A DNA stretch of 64,000 nucleotides from DASUPK01 sp963795665. Its GTDB lineage: Bacteria > Actinomycetota > Thermoleophilia > Solirubrobacterales > 70-9. Position 1 is the first letter of the stretch; each line of letters begins with the position of its first letter. The translations under genes were made by a program, and so were the position numbers. Below the pieces are notes generated by a model. It saw only the letters and a program-made list of their open reading frames with translations, was not told the DNA's origin and did not search any database. Location of the stretch: the NCBI GenBank assembly GCA_963795665.1, contig CAWCIP010000027.1:1-64000 (forward strand). Direction: 5' to 3'. Shown here one piece after another: positions 18,750 to 29,057 of this stretch.

Positions 18750-19443
18750 ATGCGTATCCCAGCCCTCGTCCTTTCGATCTTCGTCGTCGCGGCGACCTCG
18801 GCGTCCGCCGACTCGGTCTTCAGCTCGGACTTCGAGCAGGGAGACGTCTGCGGTTGGAGCGCCACGGCGGGCGCCTGCTGGAGCGGGGACGCCATGGCCC
18901 AGAGCCTCGTCCAGCTCGGCACCTACGCGGTCTGCGTCCCTCCGACGACCGTGACCTACGTCGTGCCCGTCCTCGGAACCCTCTCCGTCGAGCTCTGCGG
19001 CCAGAGCCAGTGCGCCAGCGGCGCTCCCGGATGCGATGCGACGGCCCATGTCACGTCGGCGACGTACGACGCCCAGACCGGGCGAGCGGACCTCACGGGA
19101 TCGCTCGACGACGCCGTCTTCCCGGTGCAGGTGAACTTCCTCGGGACGACCGAGGACGACTCCCTGAGCGTGAGCGCCGCCGACGGTACGGGCACGATCG
19201 ACGACCAGGAGCTGCCGACCTGCTTCTCGGACATCTGGCAGGTCTCCGACGTGCCGGGGGCGCAGGCTGGACCTCGCCGCGACGCTCGCCTTCAGCGGCG
19301 GTCCGCTCGCCACCTATGCCAACACCTTCCTGAGCTTCTTCCAGGGCCCCATCCTGTCGCAGATCGACGCCTTGGCGGCCGAGTCCATCCGCGAGCAGGC
19401 CGCGTCCCTCTACGTCGGCCGCTGGGTCTGTCTGCCCAACTGA
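18750..19443 (+). CDS. Secreted protein of unknown function (frameshifted)
   Basis: A signal peptide (MRIPALVLSIFVVAATSASA) is followed by SVFSSDFEQGDVCGWS. This F-x-x-D-F-E-x-G-D-x-x-x-W motif is common at the mature N-terminus of secreted proteins in Acidobacteriota and related groups. The body is rich in Thr, Ser and Asp with several Cys. An extra G in a run near 19262 breaks the frame. The next frame gives RLDLAATLAFSGGPLATYAN and ends CLPN at 19443. GGAGG at 18741 fixes the start. No catalytic motif is recognised. Confidence 0.6.
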
Positions 19444-19456
19444 GCGGCGAGCTCGC

Positions 19457-22053
19457 CTACCGCGCGCCCTCGACGCGGTAGAGCTCGGAGCGGTAGTTCC
19501 CGGCGCCGTAGACCAGCGTGCGCAGGTCGTCGGCCAGGGTGATGCCGCCGATGGAGACGACCCCGGCGCGGTCCGCGGGAGCGATCTCGAGAGCGGCCTC
19601 GCGCCGGCCCGTCGCGACGTCGACGCGGTCCACCCGGGTCGGGATCGCCGAGCGGGCGAAGCAGTAGAGCGCCGAACCGTCCGGGCTCCAGCGGACGAAG
19701 TCGTCACCCGGGGTCATCGCCGCCACCGGCCGGGCGGCGCCGTCTCCCGCGAGCGGGAACAGCTCCCAGCCGGTCGGGCCCTGGGCGAGGACGAGCCGGC
19801 CGTCGGGCGAGGGAGCGCAGATCCGGATCCCCTCCGGTCCGACCGCCTCCGCCGTGCCGGCCGCCGGGTCGAGCACGAAGCAGCGCGGCGGTTGGCCGGC
19901 CACGTTGGCCGCCACCAGGACGCGCCGGCCGCCCGGCAGCCAGCTCGCCTGTGAAACGTTCTCGAACTGTCCGCTGTCGAGGCGGACCTCCTCCCCGGCG
20001 CCGACCGGGTAGGAGACGACGCGCGCCGGCGTCGTCGGCACGTAGGCCAGCACCCGCCGGCCGTCGGGGGAGAAGGCGGTGCCGAATCCCTCGCCCAGCC
20101 GCACCGGGGCGCCTCCGGAAGTCGGGCGCAGGTCCACCGAGTAGTTGGCGCCGGCCAATTCCGACTGGTCGACGAAGAGCATCGTCTCGCCGTCGGCCGA
20201 GAGAACCGGCCACCACCCGTTGTCGAGCCAGGAGAGATCCGTCTCCTCGCCGGAAGGGCGACGGAAGAGCATCCGCGACGGAGTCTCGTCCCGGGACACC
20301 ACCCACGCGCCGTCGCGCGCGATGTCGAGGAGGATCAGCGATCCGGCGCCCGAGAGCGCGGTCCAGTCCCGGCCTTCGAGGTCGACACCGTGGATCACGT
20401 AGCCGGTGCCTCCCCGCGTGCCGCTGAAGTAGAGCCGTCCACCGTCGGGCGACCACGCCAGCCCTTCCAGCCCCCAGTAGCCCGCGCTCAGCACCTTCGC
20501 GTGGCCGGCGAGGTCGACCACGGCGACCGCGCCGCGGTCGTCGAAGCGCGTCGGATGCTCCATGAAGGCGATGCGGTCGCCCTGCGGGGAGAACCGCGGA
20601 TCGCTCAGATAGCCCGCGGATTCGTGGAGCACGGTGCCGGGAGGGAACTCGAGGCGGTCCTTGCCGCCGACGTCGTGGACGACGGCGAGCTCGCGGCCGT
20701 CCGGGCTCCAGTCGGCCTCGCGCACGTTGTCGAGCAGGTCGCGGGGCGCGCCGCCTTCGAGCGGCATGCGCGCCAGCGTGCCGGTGAACAGCCGGTGGTG
20801 CCCGGTGAAGACCGCGTGGTCGAGCACGGCCAGCTCGCCGCTCGGCGAGACCGCGAGGACGTGGACGTTCTTCAGCCCCAGCGGCTGCGGCGAGGAGGAG
20901 CCGGGCCGCAGCACGAACGGCTCGGTCGTGTTGCCCAGCAGCGCGCTGCTCAGGACGAGCGACTGGCTGTCGCCGAGGAAGCGGGCGTTGAAGATCGCCT
21001 GCGTCGTGAAGGTCAGGCGGTGGAAGGTCACTTCCCGCGGCGTCTCGCCGCGCGACGATCCCCTTGCCCGCGACGAACGCCGCGACCGCGGCGATCAGGA
21101 TCCCCGCGGCGGCCAACGCCGGTCCGCGCCATCTCGCGGCCGGTCGCGGCGCCGCCGCCGGTGCGGCGCCGGATCCCGAGAGCTCTGCGCGCAGCCACTC
21201 GAGCTGCAGGCCGACGTCGTGGGCGGTCTGCACCCGGTCCTCGGGGTCCTTGGCCAGGCAGGCGGCGACCAGCCGCCCGAGTCCCGGCGGCGCGAGCGGC
21301 GCCACCTCGGCGAGCGGCTGCGCCGGCTGGCCCATGACCGCGGCGATCAGGCTCGCCTGGCTGGTGCCCGAGAAGGCGCGCCGGCCGGAGGCCATCTCGT
21401 GGAGCACGCAGCCGAGCGCCCAGACGTCGCTGCGTGCGTCGGCCTCCTTGCCCTCGAGCTGCTCGGGCGACATGTACTGGAAGGTCCCGACCAGGGTGCC
21501 CTCGGCGGTCAGCGGCGCGGCCTCGGTGGGCGTCTGGGTGAGCCCGCCGGCCAGCCCCGAGCCGCTGCCGGCGAGGCCGGTCGGGCGGGCCAGACCGAAG
21601 TCCATCAGCTTGGCGCCGCCGCGGGTGAGCATGACGTTGGCGGGCTTCAGGTCGCGGTGGACGATCCCCGCGCGGTGCGCCTGCGCCAGCGCGTCGGCGA
21701 TCTGGATCCCGAGCGCCAGGACCTCCTGGACGGGCAGCGCGCCGCGCTCGAGCCGGGCCGCGAGCGTCTCGCCCTCGACCAGCTCCATGACCAGGTAGTC
21801 GGTCTCCGCCCTCGCTGCCGACGTCGAACAGGACGCAGATGTGGGGGTGGGCGAGCGCCGAGACCGCCCGCGCCTCGCGCTCGAAGCGCGCCCGCACCTC
21901 GGGGCTGGCCGAGAGGTGCTGGGGCAGCACCTTGACCGCGACGTCGCGGCCGAGGCGGGTGTCGCGCGCGCGGTAGACCTCCCCCATGCCGCCCGCGCCG
22001 AGGGCGGCGACGACTTCGTACGGTCCCAGGCGGGTCCCGGCTTCGAGCGGCAT
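19457..22053 (-). CDS. Ser/Thr protein kinase with C-terminal beta-propeller (frameshifted twice)
   Basis: The N-terminal PknB-type kinase has the glycine loop GAGGMGEVY, VAVKVLP lysine, catalytic loop HRDLKPANVM, DFG in LMDFGLA and the SPEQL segment. It breaks near 21812, where GGCGGAGACC should read GGCGAGACC. One membrane helix follows (ALAAAGILIAAVAAFVAG) with a second break near 21045. The C-terminal, presumably periplasmic, 520 residues form a TolB/PD40-type propeller with repeated WSPDG, FSPQGD and SPDGR blades. The whole, about 860 residues, would pass a signal across the inner membrane. This architecture is especially common in Acidobacteriota. It is divergent from the gene at 22113. 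Confidence 0.85.
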
Positions 22054-22112
22054 CGGAGCGCATACTAGCCCGGACCGCACCGGCGCCGACCGCGCGGGAG
22101 TAGAGTCCCGCG

Positions 22113-23652
22113 ATGCGTTCAGCGCTCGCCCTCTGCCTCCTCGCCGTAGCTTCTCTCCCTTCCTCGGCCCGCTCCGTCCAGGGTCTCGACGTCGAGGTCC
22201 TCAAGGGGACCTTCGAAGCCCACCAGCACGACGAGACGCCGGAAGCGGGCACGGTCGACGACCGCAAGCTCACCGTCGGGACGCTCGAGCTCCATCGGAT
22301 CGGTCCCGGCCACTGGCAGGGCACGGCAACCGCCACGCTCGGCATGGAGTTGCGACTGGACTCACAGGGCGTGATCACCACCGTCATCGGCCACGGGACC
22401 GAGAGTGGAACGGTCGACCTCGTTCTCGACGTCTCTCCTCCCGGCGCGTACCACCTGACGTGGAACCTGGCCTCGATCGACGGCCGGACCACCGTCGACA
22501 TCCCGGCGAGCAACATCCACCAGAGCCGCGCGACTCCGGTGGCCTACGCCGGAACCGGGGGCTTCGAGTCTCACGGCGTGCTCCCCGCCGAGGGCGGCGA
22601 CCTGATCGGGAAGAACGAGCACGACGACCCGGCCCACTACCGGCTGGTCAAGTGGCGCCTCAAGGTCGACGAGCTCCGGGCCGTGCCGAGAGTCGACGCC
22701 ATCGAGAGAGGTCAAGAGGCGCACCTCGACGGCACCGCTTCGACCGGGCACATCACGCGCTACGAGTGGAAGCTCGACAGCCCCGGAACCGGCGCCGTCG
22801 ACGAAGACGGCACGCCCAACGGCGAGTGCCCTGTCATGCCGGAAAAGAAGCTCGAAGGCGCGACGGCCGACCCGACGCTCCTGTGCACGATGAAGGTCAC
22901 GCTCACCGTGTACGACGGCGACCGAGCGAGTGAGCCGGTGACGGTCGAGGCGACGGTCCGGCCCCGGAAGTGGAGAACGAAGTTCGACCCGAAGCCGCCC
23001 GCGCCGGAGTTCCTCCTGCCGGTGAGAGCGATCTACCGGGAGCACCGGGCCATGGGCACCGAGATGTGCTCCCTCGGCCACGGCACCGATTCGGTGTTCG
23101 ACTCGATCCACGGGTCATCGCGAGCCTGGAATGGATCGCGCCTACGTCCTCGACACGATCCAGGACCCGGACAGCCCATTCAACGGCTGGACCTGGGCGC
23201 GCGAGAACCGGTCCCGCTTCCTGCGGCGGATCCTCCTCAATCCGGAGCTGCGGGACGGTTCGGTCACGGCGAGGAAGAGCACCGAGAAAGGTCATGCCGC
23301 TGACTTCGCGCGGGTCCGCCGGTGCACCATTCGGCACGAGACCGCGCACTACGAGCTCGAGAAGGCCTACATCCGCGACCACGATCCCGCGGTCGTCGTC
23401 GAGCGAACCTTCGGACCCGTAGGTGACAACGTCGATGCTCTCGCCGGCACTGCGGCGAGTCGGCCCCACGAGGCGATGGCCCCGTCGAAGTTCTTCGAAT
23501 CGAAGGTGCACGACCGGCTGCGTCGCACCGAGTGCTCGAGGCCCGGGACGATCACCGACCGCCGGTTCAACGTGCCGCTCGACCCGGACGGGGAGCTCTC
23601 CGTGGTCTGGGTCGAGGACGACCTCGGGCCGATCTCCGACCTCGGCGACTGA
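22113..23652 (+). CDS. Secreted protein with PKD-like segment (frameshifted)
   Basis: A signal peptide (MRSALALCLLAVASLPSSARS) is followed by about 490 residues in two frames joined near 23130. The middle contains a stretch resembling a PKD/Ig-like domain (DGTASTGHITRYEWKLD, then VTLTVYDGDRASEPVTV). The C-terminal part contains IRHETAHYELEKAYI, a helix with H-E-x-x-H that could be a metal site but lacks further metalloprotease context. It ends in an acidic tail at 23652. I do not recognise the family. It is convergent with modC. Confidence 0.55.
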
Positions 23653-23676
23653 CGGCTACAGCCGCCGCGGCGCTGG

Positions 23677-24792
23677 TCAGTACTCGGCCAGCAGGCGGCA
23701 GGCCTGGGCCTTGAAGACCAGGCGCACCGGGCCGCCCGGAGCGAGTCCGAGCTCGTGGCAGGCGCGGCGGCTGACGACGCACCGCGACCGGGCGCTGCCG
23801 CTGCTCCCCGATCGCCGCGGTGACCACGACCGGTGCGCGATCTCGTCGCCGTTGCGGAGCGTGGATCTCGCTCACCGTCGCCGGCCAGAACGTTCTGCGC
23901 CGACAGGCCCGACGACGGCCCGGCGGCGATGAGGATCTCGCCGGCGCGCAGCTCGACCGCCACCCGCATTCCCGGGCGGTAGGAGCCGTCGTCCGCAGCG
24001 GCGACGACGAGTCCGGGCTCGATCTCGATCCTCGCCAGCGATTCGCCCACGCTCTCGACGCGGCCCTCGAGGACGTTCACGATCCCCTCCCCGACCTCGC
24101 CCACGCCGCCCGCGTCGCCGCCGAACACCGCTTCGGGCCGGCCGCGGGCGACGCTGCGGCCGGCGTCGAGCACCGTCACCTCGCTCGCCAGCAGGGTCAT
24201 CTCGGAGGGGTCGTGCGAGACGAACAGCGTCGGGATCGCGAACTCCTCGCGCACCCGCAGCAGGTAGGGCAGGATCCGGCGGCGCAGCGGCAGGTCGAGA
24301 CTGGCCAGCGGCTCGTCCAGCAGCAGCAGCTCGGGCGCCGAGCAGAGCGCGCGTCCGAGCGCCACGCGCTGGCGCTCGCCGCCCGAGAGCTCCCGCGCCG
24401 GGCGGCGCGCGAGCGGCGAGAGCTCGAGCACCTCGAGCACCCGCTCCGGATCCAGCCGGCGCGACGACCTCCTCGCCCGGCGCTCGCCCAACCGCAGGTT
24501 GCCGAGAACGTCGAGGTGCGGGAAGAGCAGCATCTCCTGCGGCACGTAGCCGACGCCGCGCGCCTCGGGCGGCAGGCGGAGACCGCGGGCCGTGTCGAGC
24601 CAGGTCCGGCCGCCGACCTCGATCCGGCCGCGCGCCGACTTGCGCAGCCCGGCCAGGGCTTCGAGCACCGTCGTCTTGCCGGCGCCCGAGGGGCCGAACA
24701 GCCCGAGCGCCGGCTCGTCCGTCTCCCACGTCGAGCTCGACGTCGAAGCGCTCGCACGGGACCGTCAGGTCGATGCGCAGGCCCGGGCTCAC
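23677..24792 (-). CDS. modC: Molybdate ABC transporter ATP-binding protein ModC (frameshifted)
   Basis: The ABC ATPase shows VPQEMLLFPHLDVLGNL (Q-loop), signature LSGGERQRVALGRAL, Walker B LLLLDEPLASLD and switch His in FVSHDPSE. The Walker A region (GPSGAGKTT by hand realignment) sits at a frame break near 24725. The C-terminal Mop-type molybdate-binding domain (SAQNVLAG onward) is broken again near 23870 and finishes as LVFKAQACRLLAEY at 23677. The GTG at 24792 immediately follows modB. It energises molybdate, possibly tungstate, uptake. The breaks look like indels rather than decay because all motifs persist. Confidence 0.8.
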
Positions 24793-25459
24793 GCGCGCGC
24801 CCTCGGCGCCGCAGCAGCGCCTCCGTGACCCAGAGCGCGGCGAACGCCAGGACCACCGTCGTCGCCACCAGCGCCATCGCCGCGCGGTCGTGCCCGAGCT
24901 GCATGTCGCTGAAGATCGCCAGGGCCAGCGTCTGGGTCTTGCCCGGGATGTTGCCGGCGACCACGATCGTGGCGCCGAACTCGCCCAGCGCGCGGCTGAA
25001 TCCGAGCGTCGCGGCGGCGAGCAGCCCGCGGCCGGCGAGCGGCAGCGTGATCGCGAAGAAGCTGCGCAGCGGGCCGAGGCCGAGCGTGCGCGCCATCGCC
25101 TCGAGCCGCGGGTCCACCTGCTCGAACGCCAGCCGCGCGGTGCGCACGACCAGCGGCAGGGACATGACCGCCGAGGCCAGCACCGCTCCCTTCCAGGTGA
25201 ACAACAGGTCGAGGTCGAAGCCCAGGGTCCGCTCGCCGAGCGGTCCGTCGCGGGCCAGCAGGCGCAGCAGCAGATAGCCGACGGCGGTCGGCGGCAGGAC
25301 CAGCGGCAGCGCGGTGGCCGTTTCGATCAGCGCCTTTCCCGGCACGTCGCGGCGCGCGAGGAGCCACCCCAGCGCGACTCCCGGGACGAGGATCGCGAGC
25401 GTCGCGCCCAGGGCGACCCGGACGCTCAGGCCGAGGGCGACGAGTCCGCCGTCGCTCAC
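24789..25459 (-). CDS. modB: Molybdate ABC transporter permease ModB
   Basis: A permease of about 223 residues with five membrane segments and the ModB/CysT EAA-like loop (LEAMARTLGLGPLRSFFAITLP). The preceding PLVLPPTAVGYLLL and the later GEFGATIVVAGNIPGKTQTL are ModB signatures. GTG at 25459 overlaps the modA stop by 4 bases. The expected stop next to the modC start is out of frame by one base in a GC-repeat near 24790, so the reading frame runs on as sequenced; an indel there is likely. Confidence 0.85.
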
Positions 25460-26241
25460 GGCTCGGCGCTCCGCACGACGAAGCCGTAGCGCTCGAAGGC
25501 CGCGCCGGCCTCGGGACCGCAGAGCCAGGCGACCACCCGCCGCGCCAGCTCGAGGTGCGGACGGTCGCGCATCGCCGCGAGGGCGTAGGAGATCCGCGGG
25601 CCGTCGCCCTCGGGGACCTCGTAGGCGATCCGCACCCGATTCGAGATCGCGGCGTCGGTGCGGTAGACGACGCCGGCCTCGACCGCCCCGGACCCGACCG
25701 CCGCGAGCGCGGCGCGGACGTCGAGCGCCGGGATCACCCTCCCGGCCACCGCGCTCCACTCTCCTTGCGCTTCGAGCCACGCCTTTGCGTACCGACCCGC
25801 CGGCACGGCGTCGGGCTGGGCCAGAGCGAGGCGCCGGACCCGCGGCGGCGCGAGATCGGCCGCGGAGTGGACCTCGAGCGCGCTGTCGGCGGGGACGACG
25901 ACCACGAGCCGGTTGGAGAGCGGCGAGCGGCGCGAGACGGGGTCGACCAGCCCGGCCGCCGCGACCCGGTCCATCCAGGCCTCGTCCGCCGAGAAGAAGA
26001 CGTCCGCCCGGTTCGCCGCGACGATCTGACGCGCCAGGTCGCTCGAGCCGCCGAAGTTGAAGACCGGCCGCGCCCCGGTCGCGCTCTCGAGGGCGGGCGC
26101 CAGTTCCCGGAGCACGTCGCGCAGGCTGGCCGCGGCGTCCACCTGCAGCTCGACCGGCCCGGTAGCCGGGGCCAAACCGGGCGAGGAGACGACCCCGGCG
26201 AGCAGGACGGCGAGAGCTGGAAGAGACCGGACGCGCGGCAC
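25456..26241 (-). CDS. modA: Molybdate ABC transporter substrate-binding protein ModA
   Basis: A 261-residue periplasmic binding protein with an N-terminal signal peptide ending near APATG. ModA hallmarks are AAASLRDVLRELAP, FNFGGSSDLARQI (oxyanion-binding Ser pair), ADVFFSADE, then a C-terminal lobe with AVGSGAVEAGVVYRTDA. It captures molybdate or tungstate for ModBC. It is first of three same-strand genes with a 4-base overlap to modB. No molybdate-responsive regulator (ModE) is in view. Confidence 0.9.
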   Translation of the reverse strand: MPRVRSLPALAVLLAGVVSSPGLAPATGPVELQVDAAASLRDVLRELAPALESATGARPVFNFGGSSDLARQIVAANRADVFFSADEAWMDRVAAAGLVDPVSRRSPLSNRLVVVVPADSALEVHSAADLAPPRVRRLALAQPDAVPAGRYAKAWLEAQGEWSAVAGRVIPALDVRAALAAVGSGAVEAGVVYRTDAAISNRVRIAYEVPEGDGPRISYALAAMRDRPHLELARRVVAWLCGPEAGAAFERYGFVVRSAEP

Positions 26242-26308
26242 TTCGGAGTTCCTCCACGCGACGGAGGAGAGGGCACCCTCGTCGCGGTCGGGATGGTATC
26301 CGAGCGGG

Positions 26309-26713
26309 TCAGCGGCGGGGGGAGAGGTGCAGGGCGCGGCGCACGACGAGGTTCGAGGCGTACCAGAGCGGCACCAGGAGGGTGATCAACAGCAGGCTGA
26401 AGCCGTTGGCATCGCCTCTGCGGTGGTAGTCGACGGCGAGGGCGAGGATCAGCGCCGCCCAGACGATGCCGTGGGCGATCATCATCAGGCGTGCGCCCCT
26501 TCGACGGCCGGCCTCAGGCCCTCCGACCGCCCCTTCGAGCTTCGCGGCCGCCCGCCGGAAAGCCTCCTCGCGCTGCAGGCCTTCGCCCTCGAGACGCTCG
26601 ATCTCGCAGCGCAGGTGGTCCTCGAGCTCGGCGGCCGAGGCCGCGCGCTCGCGGCAGCGGCCGGCGTAGGCGCGGCGGACCCAGGTTCCGACTTCACGAT
26701 CGAGGTCGAACAT
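26309..26713 (-). CDS. Permease-prefix-domain-like small membrane protein
   Basis: A 134-residue protein. The N-terminal half is helical and charged (AAELEDHLRCEIERLEGEGLQREEAFRRAAAKLEG), matching the 'permease prefix domain' that precedes duplicated MacB/FtsX-like permeases in Acidobacteriota. The C-terminal half has two membrane helices. Normally a large permease follows; here the protein ends and the next gene on the strand is modA, so this is a stand-alone or truncated version. Its start overlaps the upstream PadR gene by 20 bases, the usual pairing. Its function is unknown, perhaps a partner or membrane anchor. Confidence 0.65.
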   Translation of the reverse strand: MFDLDREVGTWVRRAYAGRCRERAASAAELEDHLRCEIERLEGEGLQREEAFRRAAAKLEGAVGGPEAGRRRGARLMMIAHGIVWAALILALAVDYHRRGDANGFSLLLITLLVPLWYASNLVVRRALHLSPRR

Positions 26714-27073
26714 CGCTCTCTCCTTCCAGAGTCTCCAACAGGTCGTCGATCCGGTGCCATTGGGCGCGCAGAACCGCGAGCTCCTTGCGGCCGGCCGGCT
26801 GCAGCCGGTAGTAGCGGCGCTTGCGGCCGCTCTCGGCGATGCCCCAGTAGGCCTCGATCCACCCGCGCTTCTCCAGGCGGTGGAGGATCGGATAGAGCAT
26901 TCCGTCGGCCCACGTCATCTCGCCGTCCGACAGCTCCAGCACCCGCTGGCCGATGGCGTAGCCGTAGCTGTCCCCCCCGCCAGGATCGACAGGATGATCG
27001 GCGCCGCGGAGGCGGCGACGTAGTCCTTCGAGAGGTCGCGGAGGCTGGGGGCCGGGGGCTCGCCTGGATACAT
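26694..27073 (-). CDS. PadR-family transcriptional regulator (homopolymer frameshift)
   Basis: The winged-helix PadR fold is split by a frame break. From ATG 27073 the first helices (SLRDLSKDYVAASAAPIILSILAGG) are in one frame. After a run of seven C near 26981 the protein continues in the next frame as SYGYAIGQRVLELSDGEMTW and the diagnostic GMLYPILHRLEKRGWI wing, ending at 26694. One base more in the run restores about 127 residues. PadR proteins repress adjacent transport or stress genes. The overlapping permease-prefix gene is the expected partner, and modABC may be downstream in the same transcript. Confidence 0.8.
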
Positions 27074-27150
27074 AGCAGCTCTAGGGGTTATTATACATAG
27101 AACTCTTACGCATGCAAACCCCCGAAGTTCCGAAAAGTGGCGATAAAGAC

Positions 27151-27190
27151 AAAAAGGGACAGGCACCCTTTTTGGCACCCTCTTTCCGAA
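27151..27190 (+). repeat. REP-like element beside RAYT 2
   Basis: AAAAAGGGACAGGCACCC followed by a T-tract forms an 8-base stem (AAAAAGGG/CCCTTTTT) with a 7-base loop, then GGCACCC and TTTCCG. The GGGACAGGCACCC core is repeated in opposite orientation on the far side of the transposase near 28125-28146. It could also act as a terminator. Confidence 0.7.
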
Positions 27191-27259
27191 GGAGCCACAC
27201 TCCGGTAGCGGCGCCACCGTCTCGGCGCTGCACCGGCCAGGGGCTCCAGTCGCCTTCTA

Positions 27260-27991
27260 CTACTGCCTTCCCGGGAGGGAGAGCTCGCGGTCGAATGCCG
27301 GCGCGATTCCGGACGTCAGGGTCCCGCCTCGACGGAGCTTGCGCGGCCTGCCGCGAGGTCTCGGCAGGAGCGGGCGACCCAGCTCGCGCTCCAGTCGAGA
27401 TCGAAAGGCCGCGCATCCGAGCGGACGACCTGTGCGGGACGCAGCGCGCAATCGATCGTCCGAGGTCCCATCGCCGCCCATCAGCCACGATTCCCAATCG
27501 TCGACCGGCCCCGGAAACGGCCTACCGAGGGCGAGGATGCCCGGGCCCTCGAGCCCACAGTGACACTTGGCACTCGACCAGTGGTAGTCCACGGCACGCG
27601 AGGTCATCCGGGCACGCACCGGATTGCGCTCGATGTAGCGAACCGCCGCCCAGACCTGCTCGCCGTCGAGAGGATTCGAATAGAAGCGGTTGGCCCAGAG
27701 GTGTCCCGACCAGTTCATCCGCCGGTTGATGTACCGCGCATATCGGCTTTGCAGTTCGCACATGGCGCGACCCAGCGAGTCGGCGCGCTCTCCGCGAACC
27801 AGCAGGTGGACGTGATTGGTCATCAGGCAGTAGGCCCAGACCTCCACCTCGCAGCGGCGGCCGGCGCGGGCAAGCATGCGGAGGTACTCCTCGCGATCCT
27901 CTCGCGTGAAGAAGACGTCGCCGCGCCGGTTCCCGCGGTGCGTGACGTGGTAGACGAGGCCGGCGGCGGTGATCCTGGCAGGGCGCGTCAT
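27260..27991 (-). CDS. REP-associated tyrosine transposase (RAYT 2)
   Basis: A 243-residue Y1_Tnp transposase of a different subgroup from the one at 5357. The HUH motif is TNHVHLLV (His60, His62), preceded by YHVTHRGNRRGDVFF. The catalytic-Tyr helix AAVRYIERNPVRARM follows, with the classical NPVRA. The C-terminus carries an RPRGRPRK AT-hook-like basic tail. GGGACAGGCACCC elements lie in opposite orientation on both sides. Such transposases are usually single-copy and domesticated, maintaining dispersed REP elements. The reading frame is intact, unlike the cluster downstream. Confidence 0.88.
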   Translation of the reverse strand: MTRPARITAAGLVYHVTHRGNRRGDVFFTREDREEYLRMLARAGRRCEVEVWAYCLMTNHVHLLVRGERADSLGRAMCELQSRYARYINRRMNWSGHLWANRFYSNPLDGEQVWAAVRYIERNPVRARMTSRAVDYHWSSAKCHCGLEGPGILALGRPFPGPVDDWESWLMGGDGTSDDRLRAASRTGRPLGCAAFRSRLERELGRPLLPRPRGRPRKLRRGGTLTSGIAPAFDRELSLPGRQ

Positions 27992-28118
27992 GGTGCCGTC
28001 GTGTGGGCGATCGTGGGCAGTCGAGACCTCCCGGCCAGATTCACCGTCGACCGACCCGGTCCCAACCGCTTCAGGACGGGAAGAGAGACCTCCGATCTTG
28101 CCGACAAGCGGGGTTCGG

Positions 28119-28146
28119 CCGCCGAAAAGGGTGCCTGTCCCTGTTT
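28119..28146 (-). repeat. REP-like element, inverse copy on the other side of RAYT 2
   Basis: The minus strand reads GGGACAGGCACCCTTTTCGG, matching the element at 27151-27190. It lies just after the ApbE stop codon and before the transposase start. A short GTTTTCTCAGT tandem follows. Confidence 0.65.
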
Positions 28147-28159
28147 TCTCAGTGTTTTC

Positions 28160-29056
28160 TCAGAGGATCCAGAACTGGACGCCCTGGCGCTCGAGGAAGT
28201 CCGCGCGCCGGGGCCCTGGAGGTAGGCCAGGGTCGAGAGGGTGCCGGCCTCGAGGCAGGTGCGGGCGACGACGGTGACCGAGCGCGGGCGCGTCCTCGAC
28301 CGGCCAGCCGGTGCGGGGGTCCAGGATGTGCGCCGAGCCGGCGGCCGCGCCAGGTCAGGAAGCGGCGGGCGTCGCCGCTGGTCGCGAGGCCGCCGCGGGC
28401 GATCTCGAGGCGGTAGAGCGCCGCGGCGCCGGTTCGTCCGGGGATCGTCGATGCCGACCGCCCAGGTCCGTCCGCCGCGGCGCAGGCCCGCGGCGAAGAG
28501 GTCGCCGCCGAAGTTGACGAGGAAGGCGTCCTGCGTCCGCGCGGCGACCCGAGCCGCGGCCCGATCCACCGCGTACTCCTTGCCGATCCCGCCGAGGTCG
28601 ATCTCCATGCCCGCGGGCAGGGTCAGCGTGCGCTCTCGCCAGGTGACGCGCGCCCAGCCGACATGCTCGAGACACTTCTCGACCGCCTTGCGCCCGGGAA
28701 CGCGGCGGCCGCCGTCGAACTTCCAGACGCGCCGCAGGACGCCGGAGGTGACGTCGAAGAGCCCGTCGCGACATCTCCCAGCAGGTCGCCGCGTAGTCGA
28801 GCAGCTGCGCGGTCTCCTCGTCGACCGCGACCGGGCGGCCCGCCGCGTGGTTGATCTCGTGGACGACGTTGTCGCGGCGGTAGCGGCTGAACTTGCGCTC
28901 GATGCGCCGGGCCTCGTCGGCCGCGACCTCGACCAGGTCGGCCGCGGCCTCCGGGTCGTCGCCGTCGACGAGCACGGAGCAGGGGCCGCCCATCGCCTCG
29001 AAGCGGCCGACGAAGTAGTCCTCGATCCGCTCGAGGACCGGAGCGGTCGCGCGCGG
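28160..29056 (-). CDS. ApbE-family FAD:protein FMN transferase (multiply frameshifted)
   Basis: Last gene of a four-gene redox cluster. Recognisable ApbE segments occur in alternating frames: FEAMGGPCSVLVDG near the N-terminus, ARRIERKFSRYR, LFDVTSGVLRRVWKF, the core EIDLGGIGKEYAVDRA, DAFLVNFGGDLFAAG, and a C-terminal part ending in FWIL at 28160. The Gly-rich and acidic flavin/metal residues are present. Breaks lie near 28775 and between 28220 and 28450. ApbE covalently attaches FMN to Ser/Thr of extracytoplasmic redox proteins. The start is unclear because no start codon lies between the preceding stop at 29058 and the first motif in its frame. Confidence 0.75.
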
Positions 29057-29057
29057 C

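Noticed and set aside
23300..23420. H-E-x-x-H segment in the secreted PKD-like protein as a metalloprotease
   Set aside because: There is no third ligand, Met-turn or family pattern, and the helix context (HETAHYELEKAY) could be chance.
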